DNA from: Paenibacillus phoenicis
GTDB lineage: Bacteria > Bacillota > Bacilli > Paenibacillales > Paenibacillaceae
Length of the DNA: 64,000 nt
Assembly: GCF_034718895.1 (NCBI RefSeq)
Contig: NZ_JAYERP010000001.1
Span: 1,240,001-1,304,000, forward strand
Direction of reading: 5' to 3'
Below, piece by piece: positions 42,082 through 50,774 of this stretch (positions are counted from its first letter, which is position 1; each line of letters begins with the position of its first letter). Below the pieces are notes generated by a model. The model was not told where the DNA came from and did not search any database. It was given only the letters and a program-made list of their open reading frames with translations. The position numbers were made by a program, and so were the translations under genes.

Positions 42082-43548
42082 TTATTTTTCGTGCTTCTCA
42101 CTCAGGCCAAGAAACTGGTAAATTCGCGACTTGTATTGCTCCAGGCTTTCGTAGCAGCCATACATGCGGCTTGCGATCGTCTTCCCATTCCCAAAGAAGA
42201 AGCGTTCAAACTGGTTTTGTCTGCCGCCAAACGCGCTGCCGCCCAGCTCCCAGGCCAGCCTGAAGAGGGCGATGCGATCTTTTGCCAGACTGGATATTCC
42301 CTGCAAATAGGTATCGAGGTAAGCTTGGTTTTCCGAATTGAAGTCTGCCCCAAACGGGTTCATGATCAGTTGGCTGGCGCTAATCGTACGGATCATCTTC
42401 AGCGCTTCCTCATGCAGATCGGGAAACTGGATACCCGCGGCGGTCAGCGGTGCCAGCGCTGGAACATAGTAACCGGATGCGGTGAAGGTTCCGCCGGTCT
42501 CGGCCGCCATACGCAATGCTTTCAGGTTCTCCAGCATTGCCATGATTTTGGCGATTGAATGAAGGAACGAGGGCTCGCCATCCGCATTCTGCTCCATGGC
42601 CAACGCTTGCAGCAGCCCTAGGAAAAATTCAGTCTTCGCAATGTACCGCGTGAGGATCTGGTGACCGGCGTATGCATGGAAGTGCCCTTCATGAAACAAC
42701 CGATCGCACAAATCCTCTTCGCCGAAGAAAAATACCCGATCCCGCGGAACGAGAACCCGATCAAAGATCACCATCGTGTCCATTTCCTCAAACCGGCTGG
42801 AGAGGGGGTGATCATAACTTGAATCAAACGCGTGGCTCTCTCGGCAAATAAAGGTCATTCCCTCCAAATCATTTGGTACCGCAAAAGCGAATGCGCTGGG
42901 ATTCACCTTCCCGTCTCCCAACATAAAGGAAGGCGTGGGGAGGACGAGGATTTCCTCGCAGGTGGGTCCCTGGGTCGCCATCAGAAAAGCACCGCTTACG
43001 ACAAGACCCTCAGGAAGGATCTCTACCACCTTGGCGGCCAGGGATTCATCATGATCAACCGGTCCGGACATTTTGCTGATCATCGGCTGAACAAAGGCAT
43101 GGGATAACGTGATGTCATTTTCCCGACAATACTCGTAATACGTACGCAGATTCTGTCCATACTCCGGCGCGACAGCCTCCATCATGGAGGCAGCGGTATA
43201 AAACGACATCAACGCGGTGTTCATATAGTCGGGGGAACGGCCGAGAAATCCATGATGCAAACCGGCCCAAATCTCGGACATCCTCCTTCTGCGAACTAAC
43301 TCTTCGGGAGTGGTCGGCGGCAAAAATGAAAGGCCAACGCGCTCCTCGGTGGTCGGTGACACATACGTCATGACGTCCCGCAGGTCATCCTCGCATTGCT
43401 TATCGTACATCGCGGCCTGCGTCCGGATCAGACCTCGAAAGGCAGGGTGCTCGGATAACGGAACGTTAACGCGTTCGCCGTTGTACCATAACCGGATGCG
43501 CTTGCGGTTGATCCGTTCGATGTACTGTTTTCCGTTTTTAATGGGCAT
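42082..43548 (-). CDS. 4-hydroxyphenylacetate 3-monooxygenase-type flavin hydroxylase (HpaB family)
   Basis: A 488-residue flavin-dependent hydroxylase of the HpaB/PvcC family, fold of acyl-CoA dehydrogenases, using FADH2 to hydroxylate phenols. Family segments include FMATQGPTCEEILVLP-type region (here SGAFLMATQGPTCEEI), FDRVLVPRDRVFFFG and GRQNQFERFFFGN near the C-terminus. RBS AAGGGGA lies upstream. No flavin reductase (HpaC) gene is next to it, so a general reductase must supply FADH2. The natural phenol is unknown; 4-hydroxyphenylacetate is the default guess. Confidence 0.9.
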   Translation of the reverse strand: MPIKNGKQYIERINRKRIRLWYNGERVNVPLSEHPAFRGLIRTQAAMYDKQCEDDLRDVMTYVSPTTEERVGLSFLPPTTPEELVRRRRMSEIWAGLHHGFLGRSPDYMNTALMSFYTAASMMEAVAPEYGQNLRTYYEYCRENDITLSHAFVQPMISKMSGPVDHDESLAAKVVEILPEGLVVSGAFLMATQGPTCEEILVLPTPSFMLGDGKVNPSAFAFAVPNDLEGMTFICRESHAFDSSYDHPLSSRFEEMDTMVIFDRVLVPRDRVFFFGEEDLCDRLFHEGHFHAYAGHQILTRYIAKTEFFLGLLQALAMEQNADGEPSFLHSIAKIMAMLENLKALRMAAETGGTFTASGYYVPALAPLTAAGIQFPDLHEEALKMIRTISASQLIMNPFGADFNSENQAYLDTYLQGISSLAKDRIALFRLAWELGGSAFGGRQNQFERFFFGNGKTIASRMYGCYESLEQYKSRIYQFLGLSEKHEK

Positions 43549-43630
43549 CGTCTTCTTTGTCCCCTTTACTTGTAATAAGTGCAGTTTTTATATATAGTGC
43601 AGGGGCATTTAGGAATGTGCTTCTTAAAAG

Positions 43631-43665
43631 AACAGGATCTTGCGAAATTCGCAAGACCCTGTTTC
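43631..43665 (-). terminator. Terminator of the SleB-like gene
   Basis: GAACAGGATCTTGCGAA pairs with TTCGCAAGACCCTGTTTC; on the minus strand a T-rich run (TTCTTTT) follows. Confidence 0.8.
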
Positions 43666-43677
43666 AGCTCTGATTCA

Positions 43678-44328
43678 TTAACTAGTGAAGATGTGGTTGC
43701 CGATTTGAAGCTTCTGCGGACGCGACCAAATCCATTTGCTTGTCGCTGTTTTTGGATTGAAATAATAAAGCGAACCGTAGGACGGATCCCAACCTCTGAC
43801 CGCATCCAGTGCAGCTAGATAAGCCGTGCGGTCCGGTGTAAGCCAAATTTGTCCGTCATCGACCGCAGTAAAGGCGCCCGGTTGAAACACGACACCGTTG
43901 ATTGTATCAGGGAATAAAGACGATTGAATCCGATTCATGACGACGGCACCCACCGCCACTTGTCCGGTATACGGCTCACCTCGAGCTTCACTATAAATCA
44001 CTCGGGCCAACAGATCCATTTCGCTTTGATTTAGCGAATATTTTCTCAGCGCCGCCCAAGTCTGGGGGCCAGCCACACCGTCAACCTGAAGCCCGTAACG
44101 CGACTGGAACGTACGCACGGCTTGTTGCGTTTTTGTCCCGTAATATCCGGTAAGTTGTTCATTGAAGATGCCCAGCGCCTTCAGTCGGTATTGAAGATCC
44201 CAGACATCCCCGCTCGTGGAGCCCAGCTTCAGCGTCCCGGAGGCTGCCTGCGTTGGCGCTGCTCCGCCCAACAGGCCTACCGAGAGCACGATCACAAAGA
44301 GTAAAAGGAATCCTCGGAATTTGTTCAT
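43678..44328 (-). CDS. Secreted cell-wall hydrolase, SleB/CwlJ type with peptidoglycan-binding domain
   Basis: A 216-residue secreted protein: signal peptide (about 1-28, ending APTQAAS), a PG_binding_1 domain (about 33-92, STSGDVWDLQYRLKALGIFN, GVAGPQTWAALRKY) and a Hydrolase_2 domain (about 98-215) with LLARVIYSEARGEPYTGQVA, which contains the catalytic glutamate of the SleB/CwlJ lytic enzymes. ATG 44328 follows AAAGGAGGTCACC, a nearly perfect RBS. A role in spore cortex lysis or cell-wall turnover is likely. Confidence 0.9.
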   Translation of the reverse strand: MNKFRGFLLLFVIVLSVGLLGGAAPTQAASGTLKLGSTSGDVWDLQYRLKALGIFNEQLTGYYGTKTQQAVRTFQSRYGLQVDGVAGPQTWAALRKYSLNQSEMDLLARVIYSEARGEPYTGQVAVGAVVMNRIQSSLFPDTINGVVFQPGAFTAVDDGQIWLTPDRTAYLAALDAVRGWDPSYGSLYYFNPKTATSKWIWSRPQKLQIGNHIFTS

Positions 44329-44470
44329 TTTGGGTGACCTCCTTTCCCTACAACATTGTAGGGAAGACTGTAGAGCGGGACAACCTACAACTTTTGGCAT
44401 TCAGCGGGAAGTCAGGGAAGGGGTGAGAAAAAAATCCCCCTGAAAGGTTGAGGGGGAGACAGGTTTCCGG

Positions 44471-45267
44471 CTAACTGGAGCTATGTCTTCTCGATTTGTA
44501 ATAACCGGATCCCATGTAGCCGTGGCGGTGCTTGTAGTCGGAGGAGGAGCGTCCCATCATTGGCCGAGTGTACCCGTGGCTGCTGCTGTAGCGCTTACCG
44601 TAATGTCTAGCCGAGCTGCCGTAATGCCTTCGATGGCTATGCGTAGCGGAATGAAGTAATTTATTCTCGCCTGGGACAGAAAGACTCCCAAATCCTCCAT
44701 GGCATCTAAAGCGTCCGAATAGGGCTTCCGCAGTTGGAGCAGCCGTTCGATGATTTCAATCAGGGAGGGGGAGAGGGTCAACTCTTCCTGCCAGCTTAGC
44801 TCCTTGGCGTTCGTGGCGGAATGGGGTGATTCAAAAGTAGAGTAGAGCAAAATGCAACAGGATGTTTGGAATACGCAAATCAAGATGAACGAATCCTTGC
44901 TGATGGATGGGACCAGCTCGAGCAACTGCAGGGTGATTTGGGCACTATCCACTTCGCCATACCGTTGTCCTTGCTCAAAGATCAAATCCTCCAGCGTTGT
45001 TCCTTCTACCATGGACATAATCAAAAAGGGATGGCGGCCGATCATCATCCATTCTTTAAAAGCGGGGAGCTGCGGGTGATTCAAGGATTGCAGGATACTT
45101 GCTTCTCTCTCCAACAGCTGCCGGGCCAATGAGCCTTTGCTGGGTCTGACTTGCTTCAAGACAACAGGCCGATTCTCAAACTGATCAAGGCCGAGATAGG
45201 TGATCCCGTAGCTGCCCTCGCCCCCTACTTCCAGGATTCCTAGACTTAAGTCTAGGTTGGATACAGA
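44471..45267 (-). pseudogene. Degraded Ser/Thr protein kinase with His/Tyr/Arg/Ser-rich tail
   Basis: Kinase pieces occur in order but in different frames: glycine loop VGGEGSYGITYLGLDQFENR with the lysine VVLKQVRPSK (frame open up to 45267 but with no start codon), EREASILQSLNHPQLPAFKE and HPFLIMSMVEG, then the catalytic loop GFVHLDLRIPNILL one frame over near 44880, then SWQEELTLSPSLIEIIERLL. The end, in a third frame to TAG at 44471, is a low-complexity tail (HYGSSARHYGKRYSSSHGY, DYKHRHGYMGSGYYKSRRHS). Missing start, two frameshifts and absent DFG region make it non-functional. Confidence 0.75.
45239..45256. promoter_or_regulatory. Perfect 18-bp palindrome
   Basis: CCTAGACTTAAGTCTAGG reads the same on both strands without a spacer. 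It lies about 40 bases upstream of promoter-like TTGACG/TATTAT sequence for the isoprenoid synthase gene, so it could be an operator of an unknown regulator. It could also be chance within the dead kinase. Confidence 0.4.
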
Positions 45268-45357
45268 CTATTGCACGTTTTTGACGTTCTGTCGTTTATA
45301 CTATTATAAAAGATAATGGTCTTGGAAGAAGACAAAAATAAGCCGAGGGATGCAACG

Positions 45358-47757
45358 ATGACGATAATGAAGGCGAACACGGAACAAGCGGATAGGTGGT
45401 ATCAACGGGCCGAAAGCAAAGCCGCACGTTACTTGGACTTGTTGCAGGAACAGCTCCGCTCGAAGAGCTACGTGTCCAGACTGCTCGATGATTTCATATG
45501 GTGGAAAAAAAAGCACCTTCCACGTCAGAAATTGCTCCCGATCTGGCGACGCGGCGCCAAACCGCCCGATTCATCGGAGGGTTCCCGGTTTCTCGCATGG
45601 CTGGCCCGTGCAGGGAAGCTGGACGATTATTTGGAGCGGAGCGTTTCCTATATGTATCTGCGGGATCTCGGTCAGGATTTGTCCGATCCCCGAACCCGTG
45701 CCAAGATCCAACGCATGGCAGGCGGTTTGAAGAAGTCTCTCGTCTCACCGGATGAAGCAACGGTCGGAACGGGAATCATGGAAGAGATGATCAGCTTAGC
45801 TTCCGTCTATCGCTGGGCTCAGCGAGAGGGCGTGGAGGAAGCGGTGATTTGGGTGATGGAGCGGTTAAAGGGCGTTAGGTCCCATCTCCCGCCAGAAATG
45901 AATGCCGAGGAAGCCGAGCGCAAGCTCATCAAAATCATCTTGGGCGTCGTGATGCACGTCATGGACGAAATGGAGGGCCACAAAGGCTCTGCGGAGCGTT
46001 CCCGCCGGCTCGGAGAGGCAATCAAACTGGGATATTATTACGGGCTGACCTACCCGTTTATTGATGACCTGCTGGATTCCGGAGCCTTAAATGCCGAAGA
46101 GCAGGAACAATATTCCCGTATGATTCGCTTGACGATCCGAACGGGTATTGTACCCGAGCTTGGGGAGTGGAGCGGCCGCCATCAAGAGCTGGTTCGATAT
46201 ATCCATACTGAGCTTCGGGAAGCGTATGAATTTATCCGCGGTTATCAGAATCCGGGTACGCAGGACGTATTTTTCGAGCAATCGTATATCTTTTTTGAAT
46301 CCCAGGACGCCGATCGCTGCAAAACATTACATGATGCGCATTATACCAATGAAGAGTTATACCTGCCCATTATTTTAAAATCCGCCTCGTCGCGGCTGAT
46401 CGTTCGTTCCGTGATTTCTGCTCCCCAGGATGAGGGGTTTGACCAGCGTGTATTCTATTACGGCCTCTACAATCAGCTGGCTGACGACTTTGCGGACATG
46501 GCCGCAGACCTTGATGCAGGAGCGGTCACGCCTTATACGTATTATTTGACCTACCGGCATGAACGACCGGATTTGATCAATCCGTTTGAATTGTATTGGG
46601 CGGTCATTTCGCATTTGATCCACCATGTCTACCGTTCGGAGCCCCAAACCCGTGAAATCATTTTAGCGCGTGCCATCAATGGACTCAAACGATATCAAAG
46701 ACGGGTTGGAGTAGAGCGGTTTCATGAAGTCTTGGCGATTTTTTCGATCGGTCATCCGGAGCTGGAGGATCTGATTCAGCTTCTGGTTCGTCGTGCGGTG
46801 GATGTAGATTTCTACGACAAATGGCTGCGGGACCAGTTGCTAATGGCGTTGCGAGCGAATCGGCAAGAGCAAGAAGCATTTGTTGAGCTTGTCCAAACCG
46901 CTCGAAAGCATGTAGATGCGATATTGCCAATTACAAGCACAGCATCGTCTTTGATTACGGAAGATCCCCTCCTGGTGAATACGGCCAATTACAGTTTGGA
47001 AGGCAGCGGGAAGCGGCTCCGCCCGATCTTAGCATGGGTGATGGGCGTGCAGGTATACGGACTGGATCCGGCTGCGTTATCCCCTTTGTTCCGGGCGCTC
47101 GAATACATGCATACCGCCTCTCTGATCTTTGATGACTTACCGTCTCAAGACAATTCTCCATCCCGCCGTGGCAAGCCAACGCTGCATGAAGTGCATAACA
47201 GCGCCATTGCCGAGCTTACGGGAATTTTCCTGATCCAGAAGGCGGTGGAAGAGCAGGCATCTTTGAAAGGCTTCGACAACGAGTCCGTGCTGGCGCTGCT
47301 GCAATACTTATCCCGGAAGGCCGGGGAGATCTGCATGGGGCAAGCGATGGACTTAAACGCCAAAGGCAAGGTGTTAACCGTAGAGGAGCTCGACCGGATT
47401 TGCTTCTACAAGACGGGAATTGCGTTTGAAGCCTGTTTGGTAGCGCCGGCGATTTTGGCTCGGGCTAACGAGACGGAAATCGCCGTTCTGAAGAATTTTG
47501 CTTATCACACTGGCATCGCTTTTCAAATCAAAGACGATCTGCTGGATGGGGAAGGGGATCCGCGTTTACTCGGCAAACCAACGGGGAAGGACATTGAAAA
47601 CGGCAGTTCCACCTATGTGACTGTACTGGGGACGGCTGAGGCAAACAAAGCGATGTGGGAGCATTATTGCCTGGCGATGGAAGCGCTCATGGAGCTCCCG
47701 AAACCTCCGGTTTTTCTTAAACACTTACTGCACTACATCATTAACCGGGAAACTTGA
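45358..47757 (+). CDS. Large two-domain isoprenoid synthase (polyprenyl synthetase C-terminal domain)
   Basis: A 799-residue protein, more than twice the size of an ordinary prenyl diphosphate synthase. The C-terminal ~300 residues are a trans-prenyltransferase: first Asp-rich motif DDLPSQD with RRG (592-606) and second motif KDDLLDGEGD (from about 725). Alanine five residues before the first motif (ASLIFDD) resembles bacterial geranylgeranyl-diphosphate synthases. The N-terminal ~480 residues are all-helical and carry YPFIDDLLDSG (about 235) and, some 135 residues later, NQLADDFADMAADLDAG (about 372), the same spacing as the two Asp motifs of class I isoprenoid synthases. ATG 45358 follows GAGGGATG; the earlier ATG 45316 lacks an RBS and overlaps the promoter. 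It may make and then convert a prenyl diphosphate; the cyclase or transferase role of the first half is an inference. Confidence 0.75.
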   Translation: MTIMKANTEQADRWYQRAESKAARYLDLLQEQLRSKSYVSRLLDDFIWWKKKHLPRQKLLPIWRRGAKPPDSSEGSRFLAWLARAGKLDDYLERSVSYMYLRDLGQDLSDPRTRAKIQRMAGGLKKSLVSPDEATVGTGIMEEMISLASVYRWAQREGVEEAVIWVMERLKGVRSHLPPEMNAEEAERKLIKIILGVVMHVMDEMEGHKGSAERSRRLGEAIKLGYYYGLTYPFIDDLLDSGALNAEEQEQYSRMIRLTIRTGIVPELGEWSGRHQELVRYIHTELREAYEFIRGYQNPGTQDVFFEQSYIFFESQDADRCKTLHDAHYTNEELYLPIILKSASSRLIVRSVISAPQDEGFDQRVFYYGLYNQLADDFADMAADLDAGAVTPYTYYLTYRHERPDLINPFELYWAVISHLIHHVYRSEPQTREIILARAINGLKRYQRRVGVERFHEVLAIFSIGHPELEDLIQLLVRRAVDVDFYDKWLRDQLLMALRANRQEQEAFVELVQTARKHVDAILPITSTASSLITEDPLLVNTANYSLEGSGKRLRPILAWVMGVQVYGLDPAALSPLFRALEYMHTASLIFDDLPSQDNSPSRRGKPTLHEVHNSAIAELTGIFLIQKAVEEQASLKGFDNESVLALLQYLSRKAGEICMGQAMDLNAKGKVLTVEELDRICFYKTGIAFEACLVAPAILARANETEIAVLKNFAYHTGIAFQIKDDLLDGEGDPRLLGKPTGKDIENGSSTYVTVLGTAEANKAMWEHYCLAMEALMELPKPPVFLKHLLHYIINRET

Positions 47758-47798
47758 GCATGTCATCCTAAGATCGATTTGAATTGCTGTGGTGTGCC

Positions 47799-47827
47799 TT
47801 GCACTCATGTCAGCAGTATGTTAGAAT
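47799..47827 (+). promoter_or_regulatory. Promoter of the ABC-F leader
   Basis: TTGCAC (47799-47804) and TAGAAT (47822-47827), 17 bases apart. Transcription would start near 47834, giving a leader of about 240 bases before the ABC-F gene. Confidence 0.7.
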
Positions 47828-47858
47828 ACGACTATCTTAAATGAGGGAGCTGAAACGG

Positions 47859-47876
47859 ATGGATATTTCTTGCTAA
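47859..47876 (+). CDS. Leader peptide MDISC
   Basis: A five-codon reading frame (Met-Asp-Ile-Ser-Cys, then TAA) with its own RBS GAGGGAGC placed 9 bases upstream, at the start of the ABC-F leader RNA. Antibiotic-stalled ribosomes on such short leader peptides are the known trigger for induction of several ABC-F resistance genes. Confidence 0.65.
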   Translation: MDISC

Positions 47877-47891
47877 GAAGATGGAACCGTA

Positions 47892-48051
47892 ATGCGAGCT
47901 TGAATCGCATGGTTTATTTCTTATGCAAGAAAGATACTTCATCCTTTCACTCCAATCGTATATATTCTAAATCCATCCCCGCCGGCAGGGTTGGATTTGT
48001 TGTATATTTTTGGGCTGCAGGAAAGGTATCTTTCTTGCAGCCCATTTTTTT
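47892..48051 (+). promoter_or_regulatory. Transcription attenuator of the ABC-F gene
   Basis: The leader holds a small hairpin ATGCGA/TCGCAT (47892-47910), a second stem AAATCC/GGATTT (47969-47998), and a strong terminator in which GGGCTGCAGGAAAG pairs with CTTTCTTGCAGCCC (48012-48043) before a run of seven T. An antiterminator strand GCAAGAAAGATAC (47925-47937) is perfectly complementary over 13 bases to the terminator's right arm, GTATCTTTCTTGC (48026-48038). Read-through would occur when this upstream strand is free to capture the arm. Confidence 0.85.
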
Positions 48052-48071
48052 ATGCAGGAGGGATGTTGTTC

Positions 48072-49550
48072 ATGTCATTAATTCATGTGAACCATCTAAC
48101 GTTTGCCTATGAAGGCAGTTACGATAACATTTTCGAGGATGTGAGCTTTCGCATCGATACCGATTGGAGGCTGGGCTTTACCGGCCGGAACGGACGGGGG
48201 AAGACGACCTTCCTGAATTTGCTGCTCGGCAAATACGAATACAGCGGACAAATTTCCGCGGATGTCAGCTTCGATTACTTCCCGTTTGAGGTCAAGCATC
48301 CGGAGAAGAATACGCTGGATGTTGTAGAGGAAATTGTTCCGGTCTATGAGTTGTGGGAGCTCATGCGTGAGCTTTCTTTACTGCAGGTGTCCGATGATGT
48401 GCTGTACCGTCCTTTCGAGTCTTTGTCGAACGGGGAGCAGACCAAGGTAATGCTTGCCGCCTTATTTCTGAAAGAGAATCACTTCCTGCTGATCGATGAA
48501 CCAACGAACCATTTGGACATGGAAGCCAGAGAGCTCGTGGGTGATTATTTAAACCGCAAGAACGGGTTTATCCTGGTTTCTCATGATCGCGCCTTTTTGG
48601 ATCGCTGCGTGGATCACATCCTGTCCATCAACAAGACAAACATTGAGATTCAGAAGGGCAATTTCTCCGATTGGTGGGAAAATAAAAGGCGCCAGGACAA
48701 CTATGAGTTAGCCGAAAACGAAAGGCTGCAGAAAGACATTAAACGCCTGTCGGAAGCGGCGAAGCGGACGAGCAACTGGTCGCATAAGGTGGAAAGTACG
48801 AAAAACGGCACACGAAATTCCGGCTCCAAAGTGGATAAGGGCTACATCGGTCATAAAGCGGCCAAGATGATGCAGCGCTCCAAATCGATCGAGCAACGAC
48901 AACAGAACGCGATCGAGGAAAAGTCGAAGCTGCTCAAGAACATTGAAGCCTCAGAAAGCTTAAAAATCGCCCAGCTGCCTTACCATAAAACGCAGCTTGC
49001 CGAATTTGACCGCGTTTCGATCCACTACGGCGAGAAGCAGGTGTGCCGCGATATCAGCTTTACGATCGAACTAGGCGACCGGATCGTGCTGATGGGCCGT
49101 AACGGCTCGGGAAAGTCAAGCATTCTGAAGCTGCTTTGCGGGGAGGATATCCGCTATACCGGCACGGTACGTCAAGGGAGCCAATTGAAAATCTCTTATG
49201 TGTCTCAGCAAACCTCTTGGCTGCATGGGAATTTAACCGATTTTGCCAGAGAGCATGACATTGATGAAAGTTTGTTTAAAGCGATTTTGCGGAAATTGGA
49301 TTTCTCCAGATTGCAGTTTGAGAAGGATATCGCGGATTACAGCGGGGGCCAGAAGAAAAAGGTGCTTATCGCGAAAAGCCTCTGCGAAAAAGCGCATTTG
49401 CTGGTATGGGACGAACCGCTGAATTTCATTGACGTGATCTCGCGTATGCAGATCGAAGATTTGCTGCTAACCTATGAGCCTACGATATTGTTTGTTGAGC
49501 ATGATCGCGAGTTTTGCGAGCGGATTGCGACCAAACAGGTACAACTATAA
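48072..49550 (+). CDS. ABC-F ribosomal protection protein, Lsa type
   Basis: A 492-residue protein with two ATPase domains and no membrane segment, which rescues ribosomes from antibiotics by entering the E site. Domain 1: GRNGRGKTTF (about 36), SLSNGEQTKV and LLIDEPTNHLD. A long charged linker (about 190-300) reaches toward the drug site. Domain 2: GRNGSGKSS, YSGGQKKKV and a degenerate WDEPLNFIDVISRMQIE, typical of the Lsa branch that gives resistance to lincosamides, pleuromutilins and streptogramin A. ATG 48072 follows GCAGGAGGG. Expression is controlled by the upstream attenuator. The precise drug range cannot be read from sequence. Confidence 0.9.
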   Translation: MSLIHVNHLTFAYEGSYDNIFEDVSFRIDTDWRLGFTGRNGRGKTTFLNLLLGKYEYSGQISADVSFDYFPFEVKHPEKNTLDVVEEIVPVYELWELMRELSLLQVSDDVLYRPFESLSNGEQTKVMLAALFLKENHFLLIDEPTNHLDMEARELVGDYLNRKNGFILVSHDRAFLDRCVDHILSINKTNIEIQKGNFSDWWENKRRQDNYELAENERLQKDIKRLSEAAKRTSNWSHKVESTKNGTRNSGSKVDKGYIGHKAAKMMQRSKSIEQRQQNAIEEKSKLLKNIEASESLKIAQLPYHKTQLAEFDRVSIHYGEKQVCRDISFTIELGDRIVLMGRNGSGKSSILKLLCGEDIRYTGTVRQGSQLKISYVSQQTSWLHGNLTDFAREHDIDESLFKAILRKLDFSRLQFEKDIADYSGGQKKKVLIAKSLCEKAHLLVWDEPLNFIDVISRMQIEDLLLTYEPTILFVEHDREFCERIATKQVQL

Positions 49551-49559
49551 CATACTTTC

Positions 49560-49583
49560 AACCGCGTTCATCGCGGTTTTTTT
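49560..49583 (+). terminator. ABC-F gene terminator
   Basis: AACCGCG and CGCGGTT stem with a 5-base loop, followed by a T-run. Confidence 0.9.
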
Positions 49584-49608
49584 ATTTAAAAAATTTTCAA
49601 ATTTCGGA

Positions 49609-49665
49609 TTGTAATTTTATGAACAATGTCTTATTATCATATCTATGATAATGATTCTCATTATC
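49609..49665 (+). promoter_or_regulatory. Fur-controlled promoter
   Basis: TTGTAA (49609-49614) and TATTAT (49632-49637) are 17 bases apart. The Fur box GATAATGATTCTCATTATC (49647-49665) is a perfect inverted repeat matching the classical consensus and covers the transcription start, so iron-loaded Fur would repress the importer genes. Confidence 0.92.
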
Positions 49666-49694
49666 ATGATCATCGTTTTATGGGAGGTGAAATT

Positions 49695-50771
49695 CTGAAT
49701 ACTACAGCCGCGAATCAAAAAATGGGGAGTCTCTATTACCTCTTAATCCTCCTATTAATCGTACTGATTGGGGTATCCGCGGTTTATTCCGTATCCATTG
49801 GTCAAGTCCATATTCCATTTAAACAAGCGATAACCATTATGCTGAACTTCTTGTCACACGGTCGATGGGGGTCGCTGGAGCATATCGATAACCAATCCTA
49901 CCTGAACATTATTCTGCAAGTTAGGATGCCTCGTGTCATCTTTGCTCTTCTTATCGGCATGGGACTCGCATTGTGCGGAGCCGTCATGCAGGCCGTGGTG
50001 CAAAACCCGCTCGCGGATCCATACATACTTGGCATCTCGTCCGGCGCTTCGCTTGGAGCCACCTTCGCCATACTGATCGGGTTCGGAAGCGGTGCGCTAT
50101 TGTCCCAGTTCGGCGTAGCTTTTGGTGCCTTTGTTGGCGCGATGATCGCGTCGATCGCCGTGCTGATTCTATCCAGCATTGGAGGCAAAGCAACATCGGT
50201 GAAGCTCGTGTTATCCGGGGTTGTCCTCGGCGCTTTGTGCAGCTCCTTCTCCAGCTTGATCATCTATTTCGCCAACGATGCAGAGGGAATTAAATCCGTG
50301 ACCTTCTGGGCGATGGGCAGTTTGGCTTCCTCCAGTTGGGACAAAACACCGATCCTGGCGGTGATTGTGATTCTAGGGTGCGGGCTGTTTCTATTTCAAC
50401 ATCGCGTGCTGAACACGATGCTGTTAGGCGATGAATCCGCGATTACCCTGGGGATTAACTTAAGCATTTTTCGCAAATTGTACATGGTCTTGACCGCGCT
50501 AATTACCGGTACGATGGTGGCTTACGCTGGGATGATCGGATTCGTAGGTCTGATCATCCCGCATATCACCCGAGGTCTATTTGGCGCAGACCACAAGCGA
50601 TTGATGCCTGGAACCCTGCTTCTAGGCGGACTGTTCCTGATCTGGTCGGACATTTTGTCCAGAACGCTCATCCATAACGTCGAATTACCCATCGGGATCA
50701 TTACTTCGGTGATTGGGTCGCCCTTATTTATCTATATGATCGTGAAAAAAGGCTACAATTTCGGAGGTTAA
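49695..50771 (+). CDS. Iron-siderophore ABC transporter permease, FecCD family
   Basis: A permease of about 358 residues with around ten membrane helices; family segments are RMPRVIFALLIGMGLALCGAV-type region (RMPRVIFALLIGMGLALCG), NPLADPYILGISSGASLGA and GLIIPHITRGLFG. Only one permease gene is present, so it probably works as a homodimer. The start is unusual: a strong RBS GGGAGGTGA sits 6 bases before CTG 49695, whereas ATG 49680 has no RBS and ATG 49722 none either; a CTG start is favoured. First gene of a Fur-regulated operon permease-ATPase-binding protein. Confidence 0.88.
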   Translation: MNTTAANQKMGSLYYLLILLLIVLIGVSAVYSVSIGQVHIPFKQAITIMLNFLSHGRWGSLEHIDNQSYLNIILQVRMPRVIFALLIGMGLALCGAVMQAVVQNPLADPYILGISSGASLGATFAILIGFGSGALLSQFGVAFGAFVGAMIASIAVLILSSIGGKATSVKLVLSGVVLGALCSSFSSLIIYFANDAEGIKSVTFWAMGSLASSSWDKTPILAVIVILGCGLFLFQHRVLNTMLLGDESAITLGINLSIFRKLYMVLTALITGTMVAYAGMIGFVGLIIPHITRGLFGADHKRLMPGTLLLGGLFLIWSDILSRTLIHNVELPIGIITSVIGSPLFIYMIVKKGYNFGG

Positions 50772-50774
50772 AGC

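Noticed and set aside
47870-48112. An 80-codon frame across the ABC-F leader
   Set aside because: It has no RBS and runs through the terminator; the leader is better explained as regulatory RNA.
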